Source of the DNA: UKL13-2 sp044229235
Lineage (GTDB): Bacteria > Pseudomonadota > Gammaproteobacteria > Burkholderiales > Usitatibacteraceae
Length of the DNA: 64,000 nt
Reading direction: 5' to 3'
Assembly (NCBI GenBank): GCA_044229235.1
Contig: JBGATH010000008.1
Location: 62,001-126,000 of the forward strand
Shown in pieces: positions 7,315 to 15,931 of this stretch (the first letter of the stretch is position 1; every line of letters begins with the position of its first letter). The translations under genes and the position numbers were made by a program. The notes under the pieces are model-generated. The model worked only from the letters and a program-made list of their open reading frames with translations. It was not told the origin of the DNA and did no database searches.

Positions 7315-9720
7315 TCAGAAGCGTTTCCAGAAACGCACAAAGTACGACGCGCCGTTGAGGCCGAACTGCACGCTGTCGTAGATGAAGCCGTTGTCGGTTT
7401 CGTTCGGATCCTGCTTGCTGGGCTTGACGTTGAAGATGTTGGCGCCACCGACGGTGAGCTTGGTGTTGCTGTCGAAGTTCCAGGTGAGAGCCAGGTCAGC
7501 CGAAGTCTTCGGCGCGTAGTAGGCATTCGGCACGCCGCCCGCGGTTCCCGAGAAGGTGCCCAGCGTTTGCGCGCCAAAGCGGATGATCTTGAAGTCCGAT
7601 TCCAGCTTGCCGGTCACGTAATTGAAGTCCAGCGTGGCCTTGGAGCGCGGGCCGCCCTGCTCGATGAACAGGCGCTCGCGTTCGGACAGCAACACATCCT
7701 CGAATCCGGCCAGCGACTTCGGTGCCTTGACGCCGGTGACTTCGGTCTTGCTCAGGTTCAGCGCCAGGAAGGTGCTGAGCTTGCCGCCGGCGAGGTCGGT
7801 CTTGTGCGACATGGTCAGGTCGAAGCCCCTGGTGTCGGTGTTGACCGAGTTGACGAAGAACTGTGCCTGTCCCACACCCAGGCCTGCGAGGATGCCGCCC
7901 AGCGCCGGGTAGTTGCCGCCATCGAAGCGACCCGAGAGCACGATGCGGTCATCGATGCGGATCTTGTACAGGTCTGCCGTGATGGAGGTGCTGCTGGTGG
8001 GCGACAGCGTGAAGCCGATGCTGGCGTTCTTCGACTTTTCTTCTTTCAGTTTGGGGATGCCGGCGGCGTTGGCGATGGCGCTGCCGTTCGGCGCCAGCAC
8101 CACATCCAGCGGCACGCCGCTGATGAAGTCGGTAAAGGTGGAGGAGAAGTACACCTGCTGCAGCGACGGCGCGCGGAAGCCGGAGCTCACCGCGCCGCGC
8201 AGCAACATGGCGTCGTTGACGCGGAAGCTGGCCGCGAGCTTGCCGGTGGTGGTCGAACCGAAGTCGCTGTAGTGCTCGTGGCGCACGGCAGTCTGCACCT
8301 TGAATCGCTCGGTCAGGTCGGTCTCGACGTCGAGGTACGCTGCCCAGCTGTTGCGGCTCTTGTCGGTGGCGTCGCTTGGTTGGAAGCCAGGGAAACCCTG
8401 GCTGCCGGCGTTGCCGCCGAAGCCCACGCCGTCAGCATCGATATACGAGCCGCGCTCGCCGGCGCTGATCTGGTAGTTCTCGCGGCGATACTCCATGCCG
8501 AAGGCGACGTTCATGCCCTGCGCGAACTTGTCATAGAAGCGCGTGAAGTCGAGGTTGGTGGTGGCCTGGTCGAACTTGAAGCCGCCGGCATCGAAGCGGT
8601 TGGGGCTGATGCCTTTGCCGCCCGCCAGCAGATCCTTGTTGGCGATGGAGGCATTGAGCGTGTTGCTGATGTCGTAGCGCAGACGGTTGTAGCCATAGGT
8701 CTGTGACAGGTCCATCTTCCAGGGGCCCAGCTGCGATTTGTGGCCGAGGATGAAGTAGCGGTCATCGATGTCGCCATTGATGAACGGTACGAAACCGTTG
8801 GGGTACATGGCCAGCGAGTTGCGCGAGGGAATGTCGCCCGAGCCGGCGCCGCCACGTGCGAACGCGCCCGAGGAGGCGTCGCGGGTCTGCACGCCGGCGG
8901 TGTAATAGAGCTTGCCGGTCGGGCTGGTGGGCAGGTCGCCGTTGGCATAGAACGTGATGTTCTCGGACTTGGTGTCGCCGATGATGCGCGGATTGCCCGG
9001 CTCGGCGCGGTTGGAGCGGCCGCGATCCAGATACTCGGCCGTCAGTGCCAGCGTGCCCTTGTCGCCGATGGAAAAGCCGCAGTAACCTGATCCCAGGTAA
9101 TTCTTGCCGTCGCCGGCCGAATACTGGCCATAGCCGAAAATGGTTTCGCACCCGAGCTTCTTCTTGAGCGAGATGTCGATGACGCCGGCGATGGCATCGG
9201 AGCCGTACTGTGCAGCCGCGCCGTCACGCAGTACCTGGACGTTGTCCACGGCCAGCAGCGGGATCGAGTTCATGTCGGTGCCGGTGTTGCCGCGGTTGCG
9301 CGCACCGAACAGATTGACCAGCGAGACCGTATGGCGGCGCTTGCCGTTGACCAGCACCAGTGTCTGGTCGGAACCGAGTCCACGCAGCGCGGCCGAGTCG
9401 ATCAGGTCGGCGCCGTCGGCACCGGTCTGGCGGGTGGAATTGAACGAGGGCGAAATGTAGGTCAGCGTCTGCGCGAGGTCGAACTGTCCGCCTTGCTCGG
9501 TGACCTTCGACAGCGAGATGAAATCGACCGGCACCGGCGTGTCGGTAGCCGAAGCATTGGCGCGGCGCGAGCCGATCACGGTCACGGCTTCAACCGTTTG
9601 CGTATCGTCCTTCTTCTTTTCCGGTGCGGCCTGGGCAAGTGCGTTGCCCGTTGGCAGCGCCAGCGAAGCGACGGTCGTGCCGTACAAGGCGAGCAGTATG
9701 GATTTACGCAGTTTGGTCAT
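7315..9720 (-). CDS. TonB-dependent outer-membrane receptor
   Basis: Outer-membrane gated channel of 801 residues for uptake of a scarce ligand. A signal peptide (MTKLRKSILLALYGTT to GNALAQ) is followed by a TonB-box-like TVEAVTVIGSRR. The plug domain contains LRGLGSDQTLVLVNGKR, VDNVQVLRDGAAAQYGSDAIAGVI and related motifs. A beta-barrel of about 600 residues ends in the aromatic C-terminus YFVRFWKRF typical of BAM substrates. ATG 9720 has a GGAG site; a longer frame runs into a palindromic repeat and was rejected. No siderophore, vitamin or sugar genes adjoin it, so the ligand is unknown. The extra-plug style (long NGKRRH and GTDMNSIPLLAV segments) is common in receptors annotated for large organic ligands. 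Confidence 0.95.
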   Translation of the reverse strand: MTKLRKSILLALYGTTVASLALPTGNALAQAAPEKKKDDTQTVEAVTVIGSRRANASATDTPVPVDFISLSKVTEQGGQFDLAQTLTYISPSFNSTRQTGADGADLIDSAALRGLGSDQTLVLVNGKRRHTVSLVNLFGARNRGNTGTDMNSIPLLAVDNVQVLRDGAAAQYGSDAIAGVIDISLKKKLGCETIFGYGQYSAGDGKNYLGSGYCGFSIGDKGTLALTAEYLDRGRSNRAEPGNPRIIGDTKSENITFYANGDLPTSPTGKLYYTAGVQTRDASSGAFARGGAGSGDIPSRNSLAMYPNGFVPFINGDIDDRYFILGHKSQLGPWKMDLSQTYGYNRLRYDISNTLNASIANKDLLAGGKGISPNRFDAGGFKFDQATTNLDFTRFYDKFAQGMNVAFGMEYRRENYQISAGERGSYIDADGVGFGGNAGSQGFPGFQPSDATDKSRNSWAAYLDVETDLTERFKVQTAVRHEHYSDFGSTTTGKLAASFRVNDAMLLRGAVSSGFRAPSLQQVYFSSTFTDFISGVPLDVVLAPNGSAIANAAGIPKLKEEKSKNASIGFTLSPTSSTSITADLYKIRIDDRIVLSGRFDGGNYPALGGILAGLGVGQAQFFVNSVNTDTRGFDLTMSHKTDLAGGKLSTFLALNLSKTEVTGVKAPKSLAGFEDVLLSERERLFIEQGGPRSKATLDFNYVTGKLESDFKIIRFGAQTLGTFSGTAGGVPNAYYAPKTSADLALTWNFDSNTKLTVGGANIFNVKPSKQDPNETDNGFIYDSVQFGLNGASYFVRFWKRF

Positions 9721-9788
9721 GGCGGGGGTCTCCGTGTCGAGGTCTGTTGTTAGGGGTATTGCTGAATTCTTAGTGCGAGCAAAGGTTA

Positions 9789-9854
9789 AAACACAAGCAC
9801 TGGCGCGCCTTCCAGGCCAATATTGCCCGGAAAGCCGCGCCATTGCTGGATCTC
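9789..9854. repeat. Palindromic repeat, copy 2
   Basis: Left arm ACAAGCACTGGCGCGCC, centre TTCCAGGCCAATATTGCCCGGAA, right arm GCCGCGCCATTGCTGGATCT. It belongs to the nine-copy 68-bp family. Its right edge overlaps the last bases of the downstream-facing reductase gene (stop codon at 9853-9855). Confidence 0.85.
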
Positions 9855-10839
9855 AGCCTTTTGGAACGATCAGAATCTTACCGTCGCGCTCGCCGGTCGC
9901 CGCGGCCGCGACAGCCTGCTTGATCTGCGTGACGTCGTAAGTTGCATGGATGCGCGTCTTGAGTTTGCCGGTGGCGATGAGCTTGGCAATTTCGCCGAAC
10001 ACCGCCATCTGCCGGGCCGGTTCTGCGCGGCGAAACCACAGTGCCAGCCAGAAGCCGCGCAGGGCGACGTCCTTGAAAATGAACGAGCGCGGGGAAATCA
10101 CGCAGTCCTCGCCGCTCATGATGCCGTAGTTGACCAACGTGCCGCCTTCGGTGAGGCAGCTCGCCAGTCGATTGGTGGCTTCGCCGCCCACGGCATCGAT
10201 GCCCAGGCGGATTTTCGCGTCGCCGGTGGCTTCGGCCACGCGCTTGGCGAGGCCGGGGCCGTCAACCAGCACCACGTCACCACCGGCGGCCTTCACGGCG
10301 GCAGCCGCCGATTCGCGGCGCACGATGTTGACGGTTTTCCAGCCCTTGATCTTTGCCAGCTGCACCAGGTATTCGCCGACGCCCGAATTGGCAGCGTTCT
10401 GCATCACCCATTCGCCGGGCGCGAGGGTGACGAATTCGGTGAGCATCAGGAGCGCTGTCGGCGGATTGACCGTCATCATCGCCAGTTGCAGCGGATCGGC
10501 CTCGTTGGGCAGCGGCATCAGCTTCTTCGCGTCGCCGACCACATGTGTCGACCAGGTACCGCAGCCCACCGGCAGCAGCACGGTCTGGCCGATCGGGGGC
10601 GATGTCACGTCGGGGCCATGGGCCACCACCTTGCCTACGCCTTCATTGCCGCCCACCGCCGGCAGCGGCGGCAGCATGCCGTAGGCACCGGTGAGGGTCA
10701 GCACGTCGGAGGGGTTGATGGGCGCGGCCAGCACCTGGATGAGGACCTGGCCGGATTGCAATGCCGGCGCGTCGAATTCAACTGCTTCGATGAATTCCTG
10801 CGGCACCGGGCCGCGCTGCGCGTATTGGGCTTTCTTCAT
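9853..10839 (-). CDS. MDR-family enoyl-thioester reductase-like oxidoreductase
   Basis: A 328-residue zinc-independent medium-chain dehydrogenase/reductase. The N-terminal GroES-like domain carries INPSDVLTLTGAYG followed by LPPLPAVGGNEGVG, a block I associate with 2-enoyl thioester reductases (MECR/Etr1 type) that reduce trans-2-enoyl-CoA or -ACP with NADPH. The Rossmann part contains NAANSGVGEYLVQLAKIKG and later GIDAVGGEATNRLASCL. There are no zinc-ligand Cys clusters. An alternative reading is a generic quinone oxidoreductase. It stands alone, so context adds little. Confidence 0.87.
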   Translation of the reverse strand: MKKAQYAQRGPVPQEFIEAVEFDAPALQSGQVLIQVLAAPINPSDVLTLTGAYGMLPPLPAVGGNEGVGKVVAHGPDVTSPPIGQTVLLPVGCGTWSTHVVGDAKKLMPLPNEADPLQLAMMTVNPPTALLMLTEFVTLAPGEWVMQNAANSGVGEYLVQLAKIKGWKTVNIVRRESAAAAVKAAGGDVVLVDGPGLAKRVAEATGDAKIRLGIDAVGGEATNRLASCLTEGGTLVNYGIMSGEDCVISPRSFIFKDVALRGFWLALWFRRAEPARQMAVFGEIAKLIATGKLKTRIHATYDVTQIKQAVAAAATGERDGKILIVPKG

Positions 10840-10933
10840 GCTGATTTTCTTTCTGCTTGTCGGGCCGGCCAGCCAGCTGGATCGGGGCCGGAAAAATGAA
10901 AATCAGTCTAGCACGTGCGGCAGGCCTCCCTGC

Positions 10934-12166
10934 TCAGGCCGGCGCCAGTGCGGCGGGCCGCACCGGGGTTTCCCGGATCGGCAAATTGGCCACGGCCGCC
11001 AAACCCGCCAGCACGATATCCGCCGCCCACATCCAGTCGTAATTGCCCTGGGCGGTGATGGCAATGCCGCCCAGCCAGGCGCCGAAGAAACCACCAATCT
11101 GGTGCGACAACAGCGTGAGGCCGAACAGGGTGCTGAGGTAACGCGTGCCAAACAGCTTGCCGACGATGCTGGCGGTGGGCGGCACGGTCGCAAGCCAGGT
11201 CAGCCCCAGTCCGGCGGCAAAGAGATAAAAGGTCAGCGTCGTCTTGGGCGCCATCAGGTACAGGATGACGAGCAGGCTGCGCGAGGCGTACATCCAGAAC
11301 AGGATCATCTTGCTGCGGTACTGCTGCACGCCCCAGCCCACCAGCAGGCTGCCGGCGATGTTGGCGAGCCCGATGATGCCCAGAGACCAGCTCGCCACTT
11401 GCGGCGGCAAGCCGCAGAGCTGCACCTCGCCGGGCAGGTGCGTGACCAGGAAGGCAATGTGAAACCCGCAGGTGAAAAAGCCGGCGTGCAGCAACAGGTA
11501 ACTGCGGTCGCGCATGGCCTCGCGCAGTGCCGCGCGCAGCGTCTGCTCGGGTGCGGCGGATTTGGCGGCGTGGGCCTGCGGACTGGTGGCGGGCCGCCTC
11601 AGCATGCGGGCCAGCGGGAGCGTGGCCAGCGCTGCCAGCGCCAGGCCCCACATTGCTCCCATCCAGCCGATGGACTGGATAAGGCGCTGCAGCGCCGGCG
11701 CAAAGATGAATTGGCCAAACGAGCCGCCGGCATTAATGATCCCCGAGGCCATGCCGCGTTTTTCCGGCGGCAGGTGCGCCGACGTGGCGCCGATCAGCAC
11801 CGAAAAGCTGCCCACGCCCGCACCCATGGCGCCCATGATGCCAAGCGAGAAAATCAGCCCCCAGGCGCTCGACATGAACGGCGTGATTGCGGAACCGATG
11901 GCCAGGCAGACGAGCCCGACAACCAGCACGCGAGCCGGACCGTATTTGTCGGCAATGGCGCCGGCGATCGGCTGGATAGCGCCCCAGGAAAACTGGCCGA
12001 TGGCCATGGCCAGGCTGATGGTGGCGATGCCCAGCCCGGTGCTGGTGTTCAGCGGCGACATGAACAGGCCGAGGGATCGGAATGAGCCCATGGTCACCAT
12101 CAGCGTGACCGCCGCGGCGAGCGTGATGCTCCAGTAGAGGCGCGCGGAATGGCTCGCAGCGGACAT
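10934..12166 (-). CDS. MFS transporter
   Basis: A 410-residue major facilitator superfamily permease with about 12 hydrophobic segments. A signature loop IAGAIADKYGPARVLVVG lies between helices 2 and 3, and LPPEKRGMASGIINAGGSFGQF follows in helices 4-5. The style resembles the oxalate/formate antiporter-like branch of MFS, but substrate cannot be assigned. The start lies 2 bp after the stop of the MarR-family gene upstream, so the two are almost certainly co-transcribed. That suggests efflux or uptake induced by the regulator's ligand. Confidence 0.92.
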   Translation of the reverse strand: MSAASHSARLYWSITLAAAVTLMVTMGSFRSLGLFMSPLNTSTGLGIATISLAMAIGQFSWGAIQPIAGAIADKYGPARVLVVGLVCLAIGSAITPFMSSAWGLIFSLGIMGAMGAGVGSFSVLIGATSAHLPPEKRGMASGIINAGGSFGQFIFAPALQRLIQSIGWMGAMWGLALAALATLPLARMLRRPATSPQAHAAKSAAPEQTLRAALREAMRDRSYLLLHAGFFTCGFHIAFLVTHLPGEVQLCGLPPQVASWSLGIIGLANIAGSLLVGWGVQQYRSKMILFWMYASRSLLVILYLMAPKTTLTFYLFAAGLGLTWLATVPPTASIVGKLFGTRYLSTLFGLTLLSHQIGGFFGAWLGGIAITAQGNYDWMWAADIVLAGLAAVANLPIRETPVRPAALAPA

Positions 12167-12168
12167 GC

Positions 12169-12651
12169 TCAGTTCTCCTCCGGCAGCGCCGGCTTGAGTT
12201 GTTGCAGCGCGCGTTCGAGTTGCGCGTTCAGGTTGGTCACGAAGTCGCGGCCGAGCTGCGATTCAAGGGCCAGTTGCGCGTCGCGCCAGACCTGGTGCGC
12301 GCGGTCGCGGAAGCGCTTGCCGGAGGGGGTCAGTACCAGGCGGCGTTCGCGCGCATCGTCGCCGGCCACCTCGGTGATCCAACCATTGTCGATCATCGGC
12401 TTCAAGCCGCGGGTGAGAGTGGTGCGATCCATTTCCAGGCGATCGGCCACCTGAAGCAGCGTCTGCGGTTCGCTGTCCAGATTCATCAGCAGCGAGTACT
12501 GGGTGAGCTTCAGGCCGACGCTGCGCAGGTGCTGTTCATAAAACGATGTCATGCGCCGCGTGAGTTTGCGCAGGCGTGCGCCGGTGCAGGGCAGCGGGTC
12601 GGGTGCGATCGCCAACAGGCGCGCGCCGGTGGCTCTGGCGGATTGAGTCAT
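12169..12651 (-). CDS. MarR-family transcriptional regulator
   Basis: A 160-residue winged-helix repressor/activator. The core reads LRSVGLKLTQYSLLMNLDSEP, LLQVADRLEMDRTTLTRGLKPMIDNGWI and DARERRLVLTPSGKRF, the standard MarR helix-turn-helix and beta-wing. Flanking helices at both ends would make the dimer. It is the first gene of a two-gene operon with the MFS permease. A perfect palindrome 18 bp upstream of the start is the likely operator, which suggests autoregulation. Confidence 0.95.
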   Translation of the reverse strand: MTQSARATGARLLAIAPDPLPCTGARLRKLTRRMTSFYEQHLRSVGLKLTQYSLLMNLDSEPQTLLQVADRLEMDRTTLTRGLKPMIDNGWITEVAGDDARERRLVLTPSGKRFRDRAHQVWRDAQLALESQLGRDFVTNLNAQLERALQQLKPALPEEN

Positions 12652-12668
12652 GGCATCAGATAAATAAC

Positions 12669-12680
12669 GTGCATATGCAC
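12669..12680. promoter_or_regulatory. Candidate MarR operator
   Basis: Perfect 12-bp palindrome GTGCATATGCAC, 18 bp upstream of the marR-like start codon and surrounded by A/T (TAAATAAC, ATAATAATC). The MarR family commonly binds such 2-fold sites over its own promoter. Binding is inferred. Confidence 0.55.
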
Positions 12681-12697
12681 ATAATAATCAGGGCTGC

Positions 12698-12728
12698 CAG
12701 AAAAGGCAAGGGACGCATTGCGCGTCCC
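12698..12728 (-). terminator. Terminator of the Cys/Gly-tailed protein gene
   Basis: Read on the minus strand, the stem GGGACGCG CAA TGCGTCCC is followed by TTGCCTTTTCT. It lies 25 bp beyond the stop at 12753 and before the MarR operon promoter. Confidence 0.65.
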
Positions 12729-12752
12729 CGGACAACCCTTGTGCAGGGTGAT

Positions 12753-13463
12753 TCAGCTGCCGCAACCACCTGCACAACCGCCGCCGCAACCACCGCCGCC
12801 ATCGCCGGACCCGCCAAGATCGAAGCTGAACCAGCTGTCGAAGCCGCTGGCCTCGGAGCCGCATCCGCCGTCACTGGCGTGCTTATGGCGGAGCTGTCGC
12901 TTGTGTTCCAGCCGCGACATGGCTTCTGCATCGTAGAGATAACCATCGGTTACGCCCAGCGCCCGATCAGCAGCAAACAACAAGGGGATTCCGGACCACA
13001 TGGCCCAGCCGCTGCTTCCTCCCGGCTGAGCCTTGAACTGGTGCAGGGTATTGACGAGCGCGTCGTCGATGCCGCGCTTGAGGGTACTTTCCGGGGAATG
13101 GTGCAGGTAGCTGCCGAACGCGTGCTTGCAGAATTCGGTGTATTGCCGCGACATGAGAATGAATTCGTGCCAGGCGTCATCGACGGCCTTTGAGGGCATG
13201 CCGATTGATCTCCTTCCCTTGACCGCACCGGCCTCGAGGCAGACCAGGAAGTACTGCCGCAGGGCGCGCAGCACCAGCTGCATCTGCTCGCCTTCCCAGT
13301 GGGGGTAGCGCATCAGCAGCTTCTGGCGCAGCTGGATGGGAAAGGGGTAGCTGCGGATGAAGGCCTCGCGCTCGCTTTTCAGTTTTGACTTCAGGTGCCA
13401 GAGGATGGCCAGGACGCTTGCCAGGGCGAGGATGCTGAGGCAGATGATGAGACTTTTGCTCAT
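12753..13463 (-). CDS. Membrane-anchored protein with Gly/Cys-rich C-terminal tail
   Basis: A 236-residue protein with an N-terminal membrane helix (SLIICLSILALASVLAILWHL). A central domain contains MPSKAVDDAWHEFILMSRQYTEFCKHAFG, HHSPEST and a short hydrophobic patch SGWAMWSGIPLLFAAD. The last 40 residues are dominated by Gly, Ser and Cys, with Cys spaced by runs of Gly near the end (GGGGCGGGCAGGCGS). The WHEFIL and HHSP motifs resemble a bacterial glycine-rich-domain family that I recall only loosely. Possible roles of the tail are metal binding, thioether or azole modification, or protein contact. No modification enzyme is encoded nearby. Function is unknown. Confidence 0.8.
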   Translation of the reverse strand: MSKSLIICLSILALASVLAILWHLKSKLKSEREAFIRSYPFPIQLRQKLLMRYPHWEGEQMQLVLRALRQYFLVCLEAGAVKGRRSIGMPSKAVDDAWHEFILMSRQYTEFCKHAFGSYLHHSPESTLKRGIDDALVNTLHQFKAQPGGSSGWAMWSGIPLLFAADRALGVTDGYLYDAEAMSRLEHKRQLRHKHASDGGCGSEASGFDSWFSFDLGGSGDGGGGCGGGCAGGCGS

Positions 13464-13599
13464 TTTTGATTCTCCTTTTCTTGTTGTTATGAATCTTTTT
13501 GGTTCTTATCGCGGCAAGTTAATTCTGCTTTATGACGCGCTGATGACAGGTACGGAAATTCCACTGCCGGCACAGCAAAAACCCCGAATTCGGAATTCC

Positions 13600-13628
13600 T
13601 TGACGAATCAAAGGCTTTACCGTATCTT
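13600..13628 (+). promoter_or_regulatory. Sigma-70-type promoter of the cold-shock gene
   Basis: TTGACG and TATCTT are separated by 17 bp, giving a predicted start near 13635. This leaves a leader of about 160 nt before the ATG at 13795. Long structured leaders that act as RNA thermometers are known for cspA genes, and a similar role is possible here. The rest of 13464-13794 shows no gene. Confidence 0.6.
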
Positions 13629-13794
13629 CCGTCTCGCAGTCGCATCAAGCAGTTGGCATTAAGGTCGTGCTGAAGTCCCGCTCGGTAATTGAAGTCTGGT
13701 TGTCGAGCCTGTCTCTTTGCCCCCCGTTTTCGCTACCTGATTGGCTGCCTTTCCTCCGGGGAGTTTCCCGGTTATTTTTTCCAAAGGAAAATAC

Positions 13795-14001
13795 ATGAGC
13801 TCTACAGGTACCGTTAAATGGTTTAACGACGCAAAAGGTTTTGGTTTCATCACTCCCGATGGTGGCGGCGAAGATTTGTTCGCGCACTTCTCGGCGATCG
13901 AAGGCTCCGGCTTCAAGTCGCTGAAGGAAAACCAGAAAGTGTCGTTCGAAGTGACGACCGGCCCGAAGGGCAAGCAAGCTACCCAGATCAAGCCGCTGTA
14001 A
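13795..14001 (+). CDS. Cold-shock protein (CSD, CspA family)
   Basis: A 68-residue single-domain nucleic-acid chaperone that melts RNA structure. Both RNA-binding motifs are intact: KGFGFITP (RNP1) and DLFAHFSAI (RNP2), after the family start TGTVKWFN. Length is standard. ATG 13795 has AAGGA 8 bases upstream; a longer frame to 13741 runs into the leader. The leader is about 160 nt and a strong terminator follows, so this is a monocistronic gene with likely post-transcriptional cold control. Confidence 0.97.
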   Translation: MSSTGTVKWFNDAKGFGFITPDGGGEDLFAHFSAIEGSGFKSLKENQKVSFEVTTGPKGKQATQIKPL

Positions 14002-14022
14002 TTGCGCTGAAACGGATACATG

Positions 14023-14056
14023 AAAACGGCAGCCCTCGGGCTGCCGTTTTTGTTTC
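14023..14056 (+). terminator. Intrinsic terminator of the cold-shock gene
   Basis: Stem AAAACGGCAGCCC / GGGCTGCCGTTTT with a tight TC loop, followed by TGTTT. It starts 21 bp after the stop codon. Confidence 0.9.
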
Positions 14057-14089
14057 TGCGTCCGCCGCGCCTGCAGGCGAGTTATTCGC

Positions 14090-15277
14090 TCAGCGCACCA
14101 GCACGGTGGCCAGCCCGAGCAGCATGCCCATGCTGACAATATCGGTAGCCGTGGTGAGGAAAATGCTCGAGGCGGTGGCCGGGTCGGCACCGTAGCGTTT
14201 GAGCATCAGGGGAACAATGGCCCCGGAAATTCCGCTGACCATGCAGGCGCCGACCATCGCCAGGAACACCACCAGCGCCAGCATCAATGCATGCGGTGAA
14301 TGCTGTGCGTTGGCCGTCAGGTACATGGCGATGCCGGCGATGACGCCGATGGGTGCGCCGTTGAGGGCGCCCAGCACACCTTCCTTCATCACCAGCGCCT
14401 TGCCGTCACCGGGCTTGATCTCGCCCAGCGTGAGGCCGCGCAGCGTCACCGCCAGCGCCTGGCAGCCGGTATTGCCCGACTGACCCGCCAGCACCGGCAG
14501 GAAGGCCGCCAGAATCACCAGCCGGTCGATGGTGCCCTGGAACATGGCGACGACACCACCGGCGAGAAATGCGGTCAGCAGGTTCAATTGCAGCCACGGG
14601 TGGCGAAATTTGAAACTTTGCCGCATCGGCGTGGAAATGCGCTCCTCCTTGTCCACACCCACCATGCTGCCGACCTGCGCGGTGATCTCGAACGCCTCCG
14701 TTTCGAAGATCACCTGGCCGCGCACCAGGCCCAGCAACAGTCCGCTGTCGTCGCATACCGGATACACCGGATAGTGCCGGTTCAAGGTGGCGCGCATCGC
14801 GTCGGCGAGCGGCATCTGCGGGCGCAGCGAAAACACGTCGCGCAGCATGATGTCGCCGAGCCGCGCTTCCTTGTCGCTGAACAGCAAATCGCGCATGGTG
14901 ATGATGCCCTGCAGGCGACCGCCGCCATCAATGATGTAGCCGTAGGTGATTTGCGCCGACTTGACCAGGTCGCGCAACGATTCGATGGCAGCCTGGACCG
15001 TTGTTTCGGCGGCGAATACGGCCAGGGCCGGTTCCATGAGGCGGGCGAGGGTGCCGTCCGCATAGCCCTGGTTGCGTGACCACTGCGCGCCGAGGCGGCC
15101 AGGTGCCGCGGCCATCACTTCAGCGCGCACCAGTGCCGGCAGTTCTCCAAGAATCTCCTGCGCGAATGCCGGGTTCAACTCGGCGAGCACGCCGGCAATT
15201 TCCGCCGGCGCACGCTCGTCGAGCAGGCGTATCGCCTCGGAAGCAGGCCGCGCCTGCAATTCTTCAATCAGTGACAT
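14090..15277 (-). CDS. MgtE-type divalent cation (Mg2+) transporter
   Basis: Inner-membrane cation channel/transporter of 395 residues. The N-terminal part has the MgtE helical layout (PASEAIRLLDERAPAEIAGVLAELNP). Two CBS motifs follow (YGYIIDGGGRLQGIITMRDLL; HYPVYPVCDDSGLLLGLV). The membrane domain starts near 225 with RHPWLQLNLLTAFLAGGVVAMF and contains LPVLAGQSGNTGCQALAVTLRG, the conserved pore segment. The usual MgtE is about 450 residues; the N domain here is somewhat short. ATG 15277 has GGAG at the right spacing. No Mg2+ riboswitch was seen upstream. Confidence 0.92.
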   Translation of the reverse strand: MSLIEELQARPASEAIRLLDERAPAEIAGVLAELNPAFAQEILGELPALVRAEVMAAAPGRLGAQWSRNQGYADGTLARLMEPALAVFAAETTVQAAIESLRDLVKSAQITYGYIIDGGGRLQGIITMRDLLFSDKEARLGDIMLRDVFSLRPQMPLADAMRATLNRHYPVYPVCDDSGLLLGLVRGQVIFETEAFEITAQVGSMVGVDKEERISTPMRQSFKFRHPWLQLNLLTAFLAGGVVAMFQGTIDRLVILAAFLPVLAGQSGNTGCQALAVTLRGLTLGEIKPGDGKALVMKEGVLGALNGAPIGVIAGIAMYLTANAQHSPHALMLALVVFLAMVGACMVSGISGAIVPLMLKRYGADPATASSIFLTTATDIVSMGMLLGLATVLVR

Positions 15278-15510
15278 CGATCGCGCTCCATCGGCGTTGA
15301 ACTGGTGCCGGCTGGCCGGCATGAACTGACAGGGTAACGCATGCGCCAGCGCTTGCCACGCGTCGATGCACCTGCCGCAGTTACGACTGATTACAAATAT
15401 TGGCGGCCGGCCGGGTAAACGCCGGTGAGCCGGGGTGCGTTGTTCGGGCGTGGCGATGCCGCAGCGCCATCAACGATTCAATTGAATGCGGCGACACTGG
15501 AGAAATAATC

Positions 15511-15882
15511 ATGCTGCTACGCAAAGCCCTGATAGTTGCCCTGGTTGCTGCCGGCAGCGCTGGCGCCATCGTGTTGCCGACACCGGCCGGCGCCTCGGCA
15601 GGCGTTTACGTGCAAATCGCGCCACCGGCGCCGCGTTACGAAGTGGTGCCCGCGCCGCGTCACGGCTACGTGTGGGTGCCCGGATACTGGGACTGGCGCG
15701 GACGCCACCATGTGTGGGTGAAAGGTGTCTGGGTTCGCGAACGTGCCGGCTATCGGTATCGTCCGCACCAGTGGGTGGAACGCGGCGGGCGCTGGGAACT
15801 GAATCGCGGCGGCTGGGATCGCGACCGCGATGGCATTCCCGATCGCTATGATCGCCACCCGAACAATCCCTATCGACCGTAG
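15511..15882 (+). CDS. Secreted WXXGXW-repeat protein
   Basis: A 123-residue exported protein. A signal peptide MLLRKALIVALVAAGSAGA is followed by repeats rich in Tyr/Trp/Gly (YVWVPGYWDWRGRHHVWVKGVW and QWVERGGRWELNRGGW). These match the WXXGXW (BcpO-related) repeat family of Betaproteobacteria. The tail DRDRDGIPDRYDRHP resembles an Asp-rich calcium-binding (thrombospondin-3-like) repeat. ATG 15511 follows GGAG. Function is unknown; a cell-surface or periplasmic role is likely. Confidence 0.88.
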   Translation: MLLRKALIVALVAAGSAGAIVLPTPAGASAGVYVQIAPPAPRYEVVPAPRHGYVWVPGYWDWRGRHHVWVKGVWVRERAGYRYRPHQWVERGGRWELNRGGWDRDRDGIPDRYDRHPNNPYRP

Positions 15883-15931
15883 CTCGCACCCGCGTGCCGC
15901 TGCCTCTCCGGCAGTGGCACGCGCCATCAGA

